Position numbers and translations under genes: made by a program. Source: JALOAD01 sp023228995 [NCBI: Candidatus Muiribacterium halophilum] (GTDB taxonomy: Bacteria; Muiribacteriota; Muiribacteriia; Muiribacteriales). From it: a stretch of DNA of 20,765 bases. The stretch lies in contig JALOAD010000057.1 in NCBI GenBank assembly GCA_023228995.1, positions 1 through 20,765 of the forward strand, given 5' to 3'. Shown piece after piece: positions 8,361 through 15,717 of this stretch. The notes beneath the pieces are model-generated. The model was not told the DNA's origin. It saw nothing but the letters and a program-made list of their open reading frames with translations, and made no database searches. Position 1 is the first letter of the stretch, and each line of letters begins with the position of its first letter.

Positions 8361-9350
8361 ATGAAAAATGAACCAGGAAATAAATTTGAAATATATAAAA
8401 CAGCAGATGGTGAAACACAAATAGAAGTAAAATTTACAACTGATACTGTCTGGCTGAATCAATATCAGTTAGCTCATCTTTTTGATACTGATAGAACATC
8501 TATTTCAAAACACATAAAAAAAATATTTGAAACTGGAGAACTTGAAGAAAATTCAACTTGTGCAAAAATTGCACAAGTTCAAAAAGAAGGTCAAAGAGAA
8601 ATAAGAAGAGAAGTATTACATTATAATTTAGATGTAATTATATCTGTTGGATATCGCGTAAACTCCGTTTTAGGAACCCAATTTCGTATATGGGCAACAA
8701 AGCTATTAAAAGATTATCTTACAGAAGGTTATGTCATTAACGAAAAACGATTAGCTCAAAAAAATCAGGAGATAAAAGTTTTAAAAGATGGTATCAGTAT
8801 ATTAAATCGAGTAATTGCTAAAGAGATTGAAAATGCTGAAAACAATTCTGAATGGCTTAATTTATTTTCAAAAGGACTAAAATTACTTGATGATTACGAC
8901 AATGGAAAACTAGATCAAAAAGGTAAAACTTTTGTTGAAACTGTATTTCCTGATTATGAGGAATATATCGAAATGATTAATAAAATGAATTCTGAATTCA
9001 AATCAGATATATTTGCAAAACCTAAAGATAAAAGTTTTAATAGCTCAATTAATCAAATAAAACAAAGCTTTTCTGGAAATGAACTTTACCCTTCAATCGA
9101 AGAAAAAGCAGCAAATTTACTATATTTTATTGTGAAAAATCATTCTTTTGTAGATGGCAATAAAAGAATAGCAGCTGCATGTTTTCTCCTTTTTCTAGAA
9201 AAAAATAAAATGCTTCAAAAAAATAATAATACAATTATTAGTAATGAAACGCTTGCATCATTAACACTTTATATTGCAAATAGTAAAGCCGAAGAATCAG
9301 AAACAGTCAAAAGACTAATTATAAGTTTACTTAATCGAAGTAAAATGTAA
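8361..9350 (+). CDS. RhuM-family protein with C-terminal Fic/Doc domain
   Basis: This 329-residue fusion starts with a RhuM-type DNA-binding-like domain (about 9-135), containing IEVKFTTDTVWLNQYQLAHLF, ENSTCAKIAQVQ and NLDVIISVGYRVNS, all typical of RhuM proteins. A Fic/Doc domain follows from about residue 145 on, with the signature HSFVDGNKR (His261 to Arg269). The Lys in NKR matches the Doc form of the motif rather than the GNGR of classic AMP-transferring Fic enzymes. Doc of phage P1 phosphorylates EF-Tu; whether this protein does so is inference. RhuM genes often accompany type I restriction loci, as here. The ATG at 8361 fits the usual RhuM N-terminus better than the TTG at 8349. No separate antitoxin gene is visible. 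Confidence 0.88.
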   Translation: MKNEPGNKFEIYKTADGETQIEVKFTTDTVWLNQYQLAHLFDTDRTSISKHIKKIFETGELEENSTCAKIAQVQKEGQREIRREVLHYNLDVIISVGYRVNSVLGTQFRIWATKLLKDYLTEGYVINEKRLAQKNQEIKVLKDGISILNRVIAKEIENAENNSEWLNLFSKGLKLLDDYDNGKLDQKGKTFVETVFPDYEEYIEMINKMNSEFKSDIFAKPKDKSFNSSINQIKQSFSGNELYPSIEEKAANLLYFIVKNHSFVDGNKRIAAACFLLFLEKNKMLQKNNNTIISNETLASLTLYIANSKAEESETVKRLIISLLNRSKM

Positions 9351-9360
9351 TATAAAAAAG

Positions 9361-9396
9361 TTTGTCATCCTAGTTACGATTCTGAGCCTGGATCTG
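9361..9396. repeat. Dispersed GTCATCC...GGATCTG palindromic repeat remnant
   Basis: This segment resembles the common intergenic repeat whose ends read GTCATCCT and AGGATCT around AGATTCTGAG-like sequence. It lies just after the RhuM-Doc stop codon. It is followed by a low-complexity stretch of GTGA/GGTGAA units (about 9408-9438) and then by a second, better palindrome. It is a single degraded copy, so the assignment is tentative. Confidence 0.35.
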
Positions 9397-9450
9397 TTCT
9401 TAGAAGCCGTGAAGTGGTGAAGTAGTGAGATGGTGAAAGAGAAAAGAATG

Positions 9451-9479
9451 TTGTCATTCCCGCGAATGCGGGAATCCAG
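9451..9479. repeat. Dispersed palindromic repeat (REP-like), good copy
   Basis: ATTCCCGC-GAAT-GCGGGAAT (9456-9475) is a perfect 8-bp stem with a 4-base loop, flanked by GTC and CCAG. It belongs to the same class as the copy at 8055-8084. The two copies bracket the RhuM-Doc gene. Confidence 0.7.
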
Positions 9480-9715
9480 TTTCTGCTCTGTACTTTACAA
9501 CACCATCTTTGCACTGTCATTACTGATCAGTTCAGCAATCCATGTTATTGCTTTGTCAACTCGAAGATTTTTTGGTCCGTGTACTGAATTTAAAAAATAT
9601 TTTGTTTATCTAATATATTGAGAAAACCCTCTTTATTATTGTATAATATTATAATGTGTAAATATCACTTTATTTTATAATCTAATTTTCTTTGATCAAA
9701 AAAATCATAAAAATC

Positions 9716-9755
9716 TGTCGACCTTCGGTAGTGTAAAAACTTTGGGGGGTCGACA
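9716..9755. repeat. Orphan 40-bp imperfect palindrome with TGTCGACC / GGTCGACA ends
   Basis: Perfect 8-bp terminal arms (TGTCGACC at 9716-9723 and GGTCGACA at 9748-9755) enclose a 24-base centre. A run of six G (9744-9749) overlaps the right arm. This GC-rich island stands out sharply from the surrounding sequence. Only one copy is in the window. It could be a solitary CRISPR-repeat-like unit, a protein-binding site, an attachment site or an IS end. Confidence 0.5.
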
Positions 9756-9857
9756 AATAAAACCTAAAGATGACATGGTTTTAACTTAAAAAAATGTTAT
9801 TATTTTAATAGTTGGATTTAAAAATGGCTTGAAACAGATTATCTGCTTAAATATTTC

Positions 9858-9934
9858 ATTAATTCTGAAATCCTTTTATTTTTGGAAATGCTTTTTTTAA
9901 ATAATAGTAGAATTAATAGATATTGATTTCAGAA
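9858..9934. other. Competing inverted repeats (possible structured leader or ncRNA)
   Basis: ATTAATTCT (9858-9866) is perfectly complementary to AGAATTAAT (9909-9917). The overlapping TTCTGAAATC (9863-9872) is perfectly complementary to GATTTCAGAA (9925-9934), which is followed by ATTTTT. The two pairings share bases and exclude each other. In such AT-rich sequence chance pairing is a real possibility. Confidence 0.3.
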
Positions 9935-10075
9935 ATTTTTAAAAAAGTAATTTTTGCTCTAATTGCTAATTTTTCATAGGTGATATCGATTTTATGAATT
10001 TTTATCTTGTACTTTTTAGTATTTTCAATTACAATTTTTATCTTAGACTATTTTTGCTTTTTCATTTACTGAAGT

Positions 10076-10100
10076 AAGTATTTTTTTTGATAAAATACTT
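10076..10100. promoter_or_regulatory. Perfect 9-bp inverted repeat overlapping the hsd promoter -35
   Basis: AAGTATTTT (10076-10084) and AAAATACTT (10092-10100) form a perfect inverted repeat with a 7-base spacer that covers the predicted -35 element. Its position would suit a repressor operator. The low complexity of the arms lowers confidence. Confidence 0.35.
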
Positions 10101-10115
10101 TAACTTTACTATAAA
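10087..10115 (+). promoter_or_regulatory. Predicted sigma70-type promoter of the hsdR-hsdS-prrC-hsdM operon
   Basis: TTGATA (10087-10092) and TATAAA (10110-10115) are separated by exactly 17 bases, each matching the consensus in five of six positions. Transcription would start near 10122, about 85 bases before the hsdR ATG. No other promoter of similar quality is seen further into the operon, where the genes overlap. Confidence 0.55.
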
Positions 10116-10206
10116 AATAGTTTTTTTGGCAACAAAATAGTTCAATTTGGTATGTAATTATATAAATTTAATTTCAAAAAATAAAATTATAAACAAGGCG
10201 TATATA

Positions 10207-13203
10207 ATGAAAAATGAAAAGCAGATTGAAGATTTATTTATAAATAAACTACAAGATCTTAAATATACATATCGCAAAGATATTAAAGATAAAAATTCAC
10301 TTGAAAATAATTTCCGAGAACATTTTGAAAGGCTTAACAGAGTTAAATTGAGTGATTCTGAATTTGCTCGTCTTAGGGATGAAATTATTATCTCTGATGT
10401 TTTTACAGCGTCAAAGACATTACGAGAAATAAATACATTTTTTAGAGAAGACGATACTCCTCTTCAATATACTCTAGTTAATATTAAAGATTGGTGTAAA
10501 AACAAATTTGAAGTAATTAATCAACTTAGAATTAATACTGAAAACAGTCATCAGCGATATGATGTAATTATTTTAATTAATGGGGTTCCAGTTGTTCAAA
10601 TTGAGCTCAAAACACTTCAAGTTACACCTAAAAAAGCGATGGAACAAATTGTAGAATACAAAAACGAACCCGGAAATGGTTTTACGAATACTTTATTATG
10701 TTTCATGCAACTTTTTATTGTCAGTAACGAAAGTAATACATATTATTTTGCAAATAACCATAAAGAACACTTTGCATTTAATGCAGAGGAAAGATTTTTA
10801 CCAATTTATCAATTTGCTGATGAAATTAACAATAAAATAACACATTTACATGATTTTGCTGAAAAGTTTCTTCCTAAATGTACTCTAGGTCAAATGATAA
10901 GTAGATACATAGTTCTTGTTGCTACCGAAAAAAAATTATTAGTTATGAGACCTTATCAAATTTATGCAGTTAAAAAAATTGTTGATTGTATTCATGAAAA
11001 TAGAGGCAACGGATATATCTGGCACACGACTGGTTCAGGTAAAACCTTGACTTCATTTAAAGCTTCCACATTATTAAAAGATAATCCTGATATTGAAAAA
11101 TGTTTATTTGTAGTTGATAGAAAGGATCTTGACAAACAGACAAGAGATGAATTTAATAAATTTCAGGAAAATTGTGTTGAAGAAAATACAAATACTGAAA
11201 CTCTAATTCAGAGGTTATTATCCGAAGATTATCGTGATAAAGTAATTGTTACAACAATTCAAAAACTTGGACTTGCTTTGGATGAAAATAATAGAATTAA
11301 TCAAAGAAGTAATGAAAATGGATTATTAAATTATAAAGAACGATTGAAACCCCTCAGTAATAAAAGAATTGTTATTATTTTTGATGAATGTCATCGTTCC
11401 CAGTTTGGAGATAATCACAGAGCAATAAAAGAATTTTTTCCTAAAGCTCAACTTTTTGGATTTACTGGGACTCCAATTTTTGACATAAATGCTAATTATA
11501 GGCAAATTGATGGCAATATAAGTTCATATAAAACTACAGAAGATGTTTTTGAAAAATTACTTCATTCATATACGATAACAGATGCAATTGAAGATAGAAA
11601 TGTTCTTCGGTTTCATATCGATTATTATACTGCTGATGATAAAAAATATATTAAATATCAAGACAAATTCGTAAAAAGAGGTGTTATTGATACAATTTTG
11701 GATAAACATGATTATGCTACCAATCTAAGAAGATTTAATGCGTTTTTAGCAACATCATCAATTAATGATGCTATTGAATATTATGAAATTTTTAAAGAAA
11801 TGCAGGAAGAACGTCAAAAACAAAATGAAAATTATAATTCTTTAAATATAACATGTGTGTTTTCTCCACCGGCAGAAGGTGTTCGTGATATTCAGCAGAT
11901 TCAGGAAGACTTGCCACAAGAGAAGGCTGACAATGAAAGTGAACCAGATAAAAAAAAGGAAGCTTTGAAAAACATTATAGACGATTATAACCAAAAATAT
12001 GGGACAAATTTCAGGTTGAATGATTTTGATTCATATTATCAGGATATACAGAAAAGAATTAAAGATCATAAGTATCCAAATTCTGAACATTCACACAAAA
12101 ATAAAATTGATATTGTAATAGTTGTTGATATGCTTTTGACTGGATTCGACTCAAAATTTCTTAATACTTTGTATGTTGACAAAAATTTAAAATATCATGG
12201 CCTGATACAGGCTTTTTCAAGAACAAACAGAGTATTGAATGATACAAAACCTTATGGGAATATTCTTGATTTCAGAAGGCAAACAACAGATGTGGATGAA
12301 GCAATAACACTTTTTTCAGGTGTCGATAGTAAAAGAGCTAAAGAAATCTGGTTGGTTGATCCAGCACCTGTCGTAATCGAAAATTATAAAAAAGCCGTAT
12401 CTGCCTTAGGTGATTTTATGGAAGAAAAAGATTTAGTATGTGAAGCTCACGATGTTTACAATCTTCAAGGTTATACTGCAAAAATTAATTTTATAAATAG
12501 ATTTAAAGAAGTTCAAAGATTAAAAACTCAACTAGATCAATTTACAGATTTAACGGATGAACAAAAAGCTGAAATAGAATCACTTTTATCAGAAGATAAA
12601 TTACGTTCATTCAGAAGTTCTTATCTGGAAACTGCAAAAGAATTAAAAGAAAAACAAACTAAAGAAGGAACAAAAGCAGATGATGTTTTTCAACAACTTG
12701 ATTTTGAGTTTATCCTATTTTCTTCTGCTATAATTGATTATGATTATATAATGTCTCTTCTTTCAAAATATACTCAAAATGAACCAGAAAAATGGATAGT
12801 AAATCGAGAACATTTAATAAAAATGTTGAATTCTAATTCAAATTTAATGGATGAACAAGAAGATATTATTGATTATATAAATTCTCTTAAAGTTGGTGAA
12901 CCATTAAATGAAAAAGAAATTAAAGAAAATTACAATAAATTTAAAACTGATAAAATTGTTAATGAAATTAATCGAATTGCATTAAAGTATGAATTAGAGA
13001 CTGATAATTTACAGAATTTTGTAAATGAAATTCTTAATCGTATGATTTTTGATGGTGAGAAATTAAATATTTTAATGGAACCACTTGACTTAGGTTGGAA
13101 AGAAAGAACAAAAAAAGAATTGAATTTGGTAGAAGATTTAATTCCAATACTAAAAAAAATGGCAAATGGACGTATAATTGCCGGTCTTGAAGCTTATGAA
13201 TAA
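10207..13203 (+). CDS. hsdR: Type I restriction enzyme, R (motor and nuclease) subunit
   Basis: HsdR supplies DNA translocation and cleavage in the R-M-S complex. The 998-residue protein has an N-terminal PD-(D/E)xK-type nuclease domain, with Asp119 and the ELK triplet at 133-135. A superfamily 2 motor follows, with Walker A GSGKT (276-280), the DEAD-box variant DECH (393-396) and FTGTP shortly after. The second motor lobe carries VVDMLLTGFDSK and QAFSRTNR. The C-terminal helical region should contact HsdM/HsdS. I chose the ATG at 10207, with AAGG eight bases upstream, over an in-frame TTG at 10147 that only adds 20 atypical residues. It is the first gene of the operon, and its end overlaps hsdS by eight bases. 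Confidence 0.94.
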   Translation: MKNEKQIEDLFINKLQDLKYTYRKDIKDKNSLENNFREHFERLNRVKLSDSEFARLRDEIIISDVFTASKTLREINTFFREDDTPLQYTLVNIKDWCKNKFEVINQLRINTENSHQRYDVIILINGVPVVQIELKTLQVTPKKAMEQIVEYKNEPGNGFTNTLLCFMQLFIVSNESNTYYFANNHKEHFAFNAEERFLPIYQFADEINNKITHLHDFAEKFLPKCTLGQMISRYIVLVATEKKLLVMRPYQIYAVKKIVDCIHENRGNGYIWHTTGSGKTLTSFKASTLLKDNPDIEKCLFVVDRKDLDKQTRDEFNKFQENCVEENTNTETLIQRLLSEDYRDKVIVTTIQKLGLALDENNRINQRSNENGLLNYKERLKPLSNKRIVIIFDECHRSQFGDNHRAIKEFFPKAQLFGFTGTPIFDINANYRQIDGNISSYKTTEDVFEKLLHSYTITDAIEDRNVLRFHIDYYTADDKKYIKYQDKFVKRGVIDTILDKHDYATNLRRFNAFLATSSINDAIEYYEIFKEMQEERQKQNENYNSLNITCVFSPPAEGVRDIQQIQEDLPQEKADNESEPDKKKEALKNIIDDYNQKYGTNFRLNDFDSYYQDIQKRIKDHKYPNSEHSHKNKIDIVIVVDMLLTGFDSKFLNTLYVDKNLKYHGLIQAFSRTNRVLNDTKPYGNILDFRRQTTDVDEAITLFSGVDSKRAKEIWLVDPAPVVIENYKKAVSALGDFMEEKDLVCEAHDVYNLQGYTAKINFINRFKEVQRLKTQLDQFTDLTDEQKAEIESLLSEDKLRSFRSSYLETAKELKEKQTKEGTKADDVFQQLDFEFILFSSAIIDYDYIMSLLSKYTQNEPEKWIVNREHLIKMLNSNSNLMDEQEDIIDYINSLKVGEPLNEKEIKENYNKFKTDKIVNEINRIALKYELETDNLQNFVNEILNRMIFDGEKLNILMEPLDLGWKERTKKELNLVEDLIPILKKMANGRIIAGLEAYE

Positions 13204-14404
13204 TATAAATAAAAAGAAATTAGTACCGAAATATCGTTTTTCTGAATTTGAAAATAGTGGAGAATGGAATGTTAATTCACTTAAGGATTTAGCTAAAAGA
13301 AAAATTAAAAGAAATAAAAATATTAATTTGAAAAGAGTTTTATCAAATTCAGCTATTGATGGAATAATTGAACAAAATAATTTTTTTAAAAAAAATATTG
13401 CTAATGAGAATAATCTTGAAAATTATTTTTTAGTAGATAATGGTGATTATATTTATAACCCACGTATATCAAAAAATGCACCGGTTGGTCCGATTTCAAA
13501 AAATAAAATTGGTAAAGGTATAATGTCCCCTTTATATTTAATATTTCGTTTTAATATTGAACAAAATGATTTTTTTGAACATTTTTTTAAAACCAATTAT
13601 TGGCATAAATATTTGAATTATAAAGCAAATAGGGGTGCAAGATATGATAGATTGAATATAAGCAATGAAGATTTTTTTAATATGCTTTTACCATATCCAG
13701 AAGAATTGGAGCAGCAAAAAATTGCTGATTGTTTAACTTCCCTTGATGAACTTATTGAATTAGAAACACAAAAATTAGAAACCTACAAATTACATAAAAA
13801 AGGACTTATGCAAAAACTTTTTCCAGAGGAAGATAAGACAGTCCCTTCTTTACGCTTTCCAGAATTTGAAAATAGAATGGAATGGAAAAATATAATTTTA
13901 AGCGATTTATTGAATTATGAAAGACCAGAAAAATATATTGTCAATAATACTGAATATAATGGTGAAAATGTACCTGTGCTAACTGCAAATAAAAGTTTTA
14001 TACTTGGATATACTAATGAAACATATGGAATATTTAAAGATTTCCCTGTAATCATATTTGATGATTTCACTGTTGATATGAAATATGTAGATTTCCCTTT
14101 TAAAGTTAAATCATCAGCAATAAAAATTTTAAAAATAAAACAAAAAGATAATATTAAATTTTTGTTTGAATCAATGAAAATGATTAATTTTGATGCAAAA
14201 GAGCACAAAAGGTATTATATTTCTGAATTTCAATATTTTTTTTTAAAAGTACCTGAACCAAAGGAACAACAAAAAATCGCTGATTGTCTAAGTTCACTTG
14301 ATGAACTTATTAATGCCCAAAATGAAAAAATAGAAAATCTGAAAACTCATAAAAAAGGTTTAATACAAGGGTTGTTCCCTACTGTTGAGGAGGTGGACGA
14401 ATGA
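13196..14404 (+). CDS. hsdS: Type I restriction-modification specificity subunit
   Basis: HsdS reads the bipartite DNA target for both methylation and restriction. The 402-residue protein has the classic two-part layout: target recognition domain 1 (about 11-168), a central conserved helical spacer (about 169-210), target recognition domain 2 (about 217-354) and a distal conserved spacer (about 355-395). The spacers share EQQKIADCL-SLDEL and HKKGL-Q-LFP. Each half begins with a matching RFSEFE or RFPEFE motif, which supports an internal duplication. The recognition sequence cannot be derived by eye. The ATG at 13196 fits typical HsdS starts better than the TTG at 13178. Its last codons overlap the next gene by ATGA. 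Both halves look intact. Confidence 0.93.
   Translation: MNNINKKKLVPKYRFSEFENSGEWNVNSLKDLAKRKIKRNKNINLKRVLSNSAIDGIIEQNNFFKKNIANENNLENYFLVDNGDYIYNPRISKNAPVGPISKNKIGKGIMSPLYLIFRFNIEQNDFFEHFFKTNYWHKYLNYKANRGARYDRLNISNEDFFNMLLPYPEELEQQKIADCLTSLDELIELETQKLETYKLHKKGLMQKLFPEEDKTVPSLRFPEFENRMEWKNIILSDLLNYERPEKYIVNNTEYNGENVPVLTANKSFILGYTNETYGIFKDFPVIIFDDFTVDMKYVDFPFKVKSSAIKILKIKQKDNIKFLFESMKMINFDAKEHKRYYISEFQYFFLKVPEPKEQQKIADCLSSLDELINAQNEKIENLKTHKKGLIQGLFPTVEEVDE
13711..13756 (+). repeat. hsdS internal direct repeat, copy 1 (central spacer)
   Basis: These 46 bases match 14266-14311 at 40 positions and encode the shared IADCL-SLDELI spacer helix. Such direct repeats are known sites at which hsdS genes exchange recognition domains. 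Confidence 0.75.
14266..14311 (+). repeat. hsdS internal direct repeat, copy 2 (distal spacer)
   Basis: This is the second copy of the 46-base direct repeat, 555 bases after the first and in the same reading frame. It encodes the distal conserved helix of HsdS. Confidence 0.75.
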
Positions 14405-15717
14405 GCATAACCGTTCCATCAACATTCGATAAAGAAGATTTTAAGAAGCTTATCAACAAGAAGCTTAATAACGATAATTTCCAACAATATAAAAAACTGT
14501 TTACTGACAATTATTTATGTTCAAGAGGTGAGGAACAATACAGATTGAAAGAGGGATTATCTGATGAGCTGCTTGTAAAATTGGATTTTGTTCTTAAGAG
14601 AATAGTAAAAAACAAACAATTTGATTCGTTAAAAGATATAGCCATGTTTTTAAGAATGCTACTTGAAGAGAAGAAATATATTGTATTGTTTGCCTATAAT
14701 GGCACAGGTAAGACAAGGCTTTCTGTGGAGTTCAAATCTTTGGGACAGCAGATTATTGAAGAGACAGACGAAAAAACTGCTGATACATTATATTATAATG
14801 CTTTTACCGAAGATCTTTTTTATTGGGATAATGATTTGAATAATGATACTGAACGCTTATTGAAGTTTAATAGTGGCTCTAGATTTTTTGCTGGATTAAG
14901 AGAATTAGAAATGGAAAATCGAATACGACCATTATTACATAGGTATGCTGATTTTGATTTTTTTATTGATTATGATGAAAAAACTGTAAGTTTTTCTAGA
15001 AGTTTAAGAGTTGATGAAGAAACAATAAGAATTGATAAATTAAAAATATCCCGTGGCGAAGAAAATATTTTTATATGGTGTTTTTTTCTCTCAGTTGTTC
15101 AATTAGTTGTTGATAAAGAAGAATCTTATGATTGGGTAAAATATATATATGTTGATGATCCTATTTCTTCTTTAGACGATAATAATGTTATTGCAGTTGC
15201 TAGTCATTTAGCACAATTAATGAAAGGTAAAGATTTAAAAGTAGTTGTTTCATCACATCACACTTTGTTTTTTAATGTTTTATGTAATGAAATTAATAAG
15301 GCTGGACAATTATTTTTGCAAAAAAATACAAAAGATGAGACATATATAATGAAAGATACATCAAAAACACCTTTTTTTCATCATGTAGCATTGTTAAAAG
15401 AGTTAAAAAAAATTGCAGATTCAGAAAAAATATATACATATCATTTTAATATTCTTAGAAATATATTGGAAAAAACAGCGTCTTTTCATGGCTTTAGTCA
15501 TTTTTCTTCTTGTTTAAGAAAGGAAACTGAAGAAGATGAACCTGTTAAAAAAAGAATATTAGATCTTTTAAGTCATGGGAATTATTCTTTGTTTGATCCT
15601 AAAGAAATGGTTCCAGAAAATAAAGAACATTTTATAAAAACGTTAAATAACTTTTTAGAGGATTACAAATTTAATGAAAAAATATTTGAAGAAGAGCAAT
15701 TTCTGGAGGAGCAATAA
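14401..15717 (+). CDS. prrC: PrrC-type anticodon nuclease embedded in the type I operon
   Basis: PrrC proteins are ABC-type NTPase ribonucleases that cut tRNA-Lys at the anticodon when a phage disturbs the associated type I enzyme. This 438-residue protein shows the PrrC-specific motifs in order: Walker A as AYNGTGKTRLS (98-108), the PrrC box NAFTEDLFYWDNDL (133-146), an ABC signature-like SRGEENIF (217-224), Walker B with D-loop YVDDPISSLDD (250-260) and an H-switch SSHH (284-287). The C-terminal nuclease region keeps LRNILEKTASF with Arg353 and Glu357, then His392, aligning with Arg320, Glu324 and His356 of E. coli PrrC. Walker A sits ~55 residues later than in the ~396-residue E. coli protein, so there is an N-terminal extension. 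A strong GAGGAGG (14387-14393) precedes the start, and both ends overlap hsd genes. Confidence 0.92.
   Translation: MSITVPSTFDKEDFKKLINKKLNNDNFQQYKKLFTDNYLCSRGEEQYRLKEGLSDELLVKLDFVLKRIVKNKQFDSLKDIAMFLRMLLEEKKYIVLFAYNGTGKTRLSVEFKSLGQQIIEETDEKTADTLYYNAFTEDLFYWDNDLNNDTERLLKFNSGSRFFAGLRELEMENRIRPLLHRYADFDFFIDYDEKTVSFSRSLRVDEETIRIDKLKISRGEENIFIWCFFLSVVQLVVDKEESYDWVKYIYVDDPISSLDDNNVIAVASHLAQLMKGKDLKVVVSSHHTLFFNVLCNEINKAGQLFLQKNTKDETYIMKDTSKTPFFHHVALLKELKKIADSEKIYTYHFNILRNILEKTASFHGFSHFSSCLRKETEEDEPVKKRILDLLSHGNYSLFDPKEMVPENKEHFIKTLNNFLEDYKFNEKIFEEEQFLEEQ

Larger units (their letters stand above)
9480..10075. other. Long AT-rich non-coding region upstream of the hsd operon
   Basis: I see no gene with a credible start and composition here. 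The first ~130 bases hold only short open frames on both strands that overlap repeat sequence. The rest is extremely AT-rich. It contains an orphan 40-bp palindrome (9716-9755) and a set of competing inverted repeats (9858-9934), listed separately. The region may be a scar of earlier insertions, or may hold an unrecognised regulatory RNA for the restriction operon. Confidence 0.45.

Noticed and set aside
9495-9605. A ~34-codon minus-strand frame containing protein-like sequence (SVHGPKNLRVDKAITW)
   Set aside because: It has no start codon or ribosome-binding site, is closed by stops on both sides and is too short to identify. At most it is a relic.
9430-9621. A 63-codon + strand open frame
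   Set aside because: It runs through the GTGA-rich stretch and the perfect palindrome at 9456-9475 and has no protein-like composition. I regard it as repeat-derived.
9716-9755. CRISPR array
   Set aside because: Only a single palindrome is present, with no spaced repeats and no cas genes in the window.
10147-10206. Upstream TTG start for hsdR adding 20 residues
   Set aside because: The ATG at 10207 has an AAGG site at proper spacing and begins with a typical HsdR N-terminus. The added residues are low-complexity.
14401-15717. RloC or a generic AAA/SMC ATPase as identity for this gene
   Set aside because: RloC is much longer with a coiled-coil zinc hook. The compact size, the NAFTEDLFYWDND box and the location within hsd genes fit PrrC.
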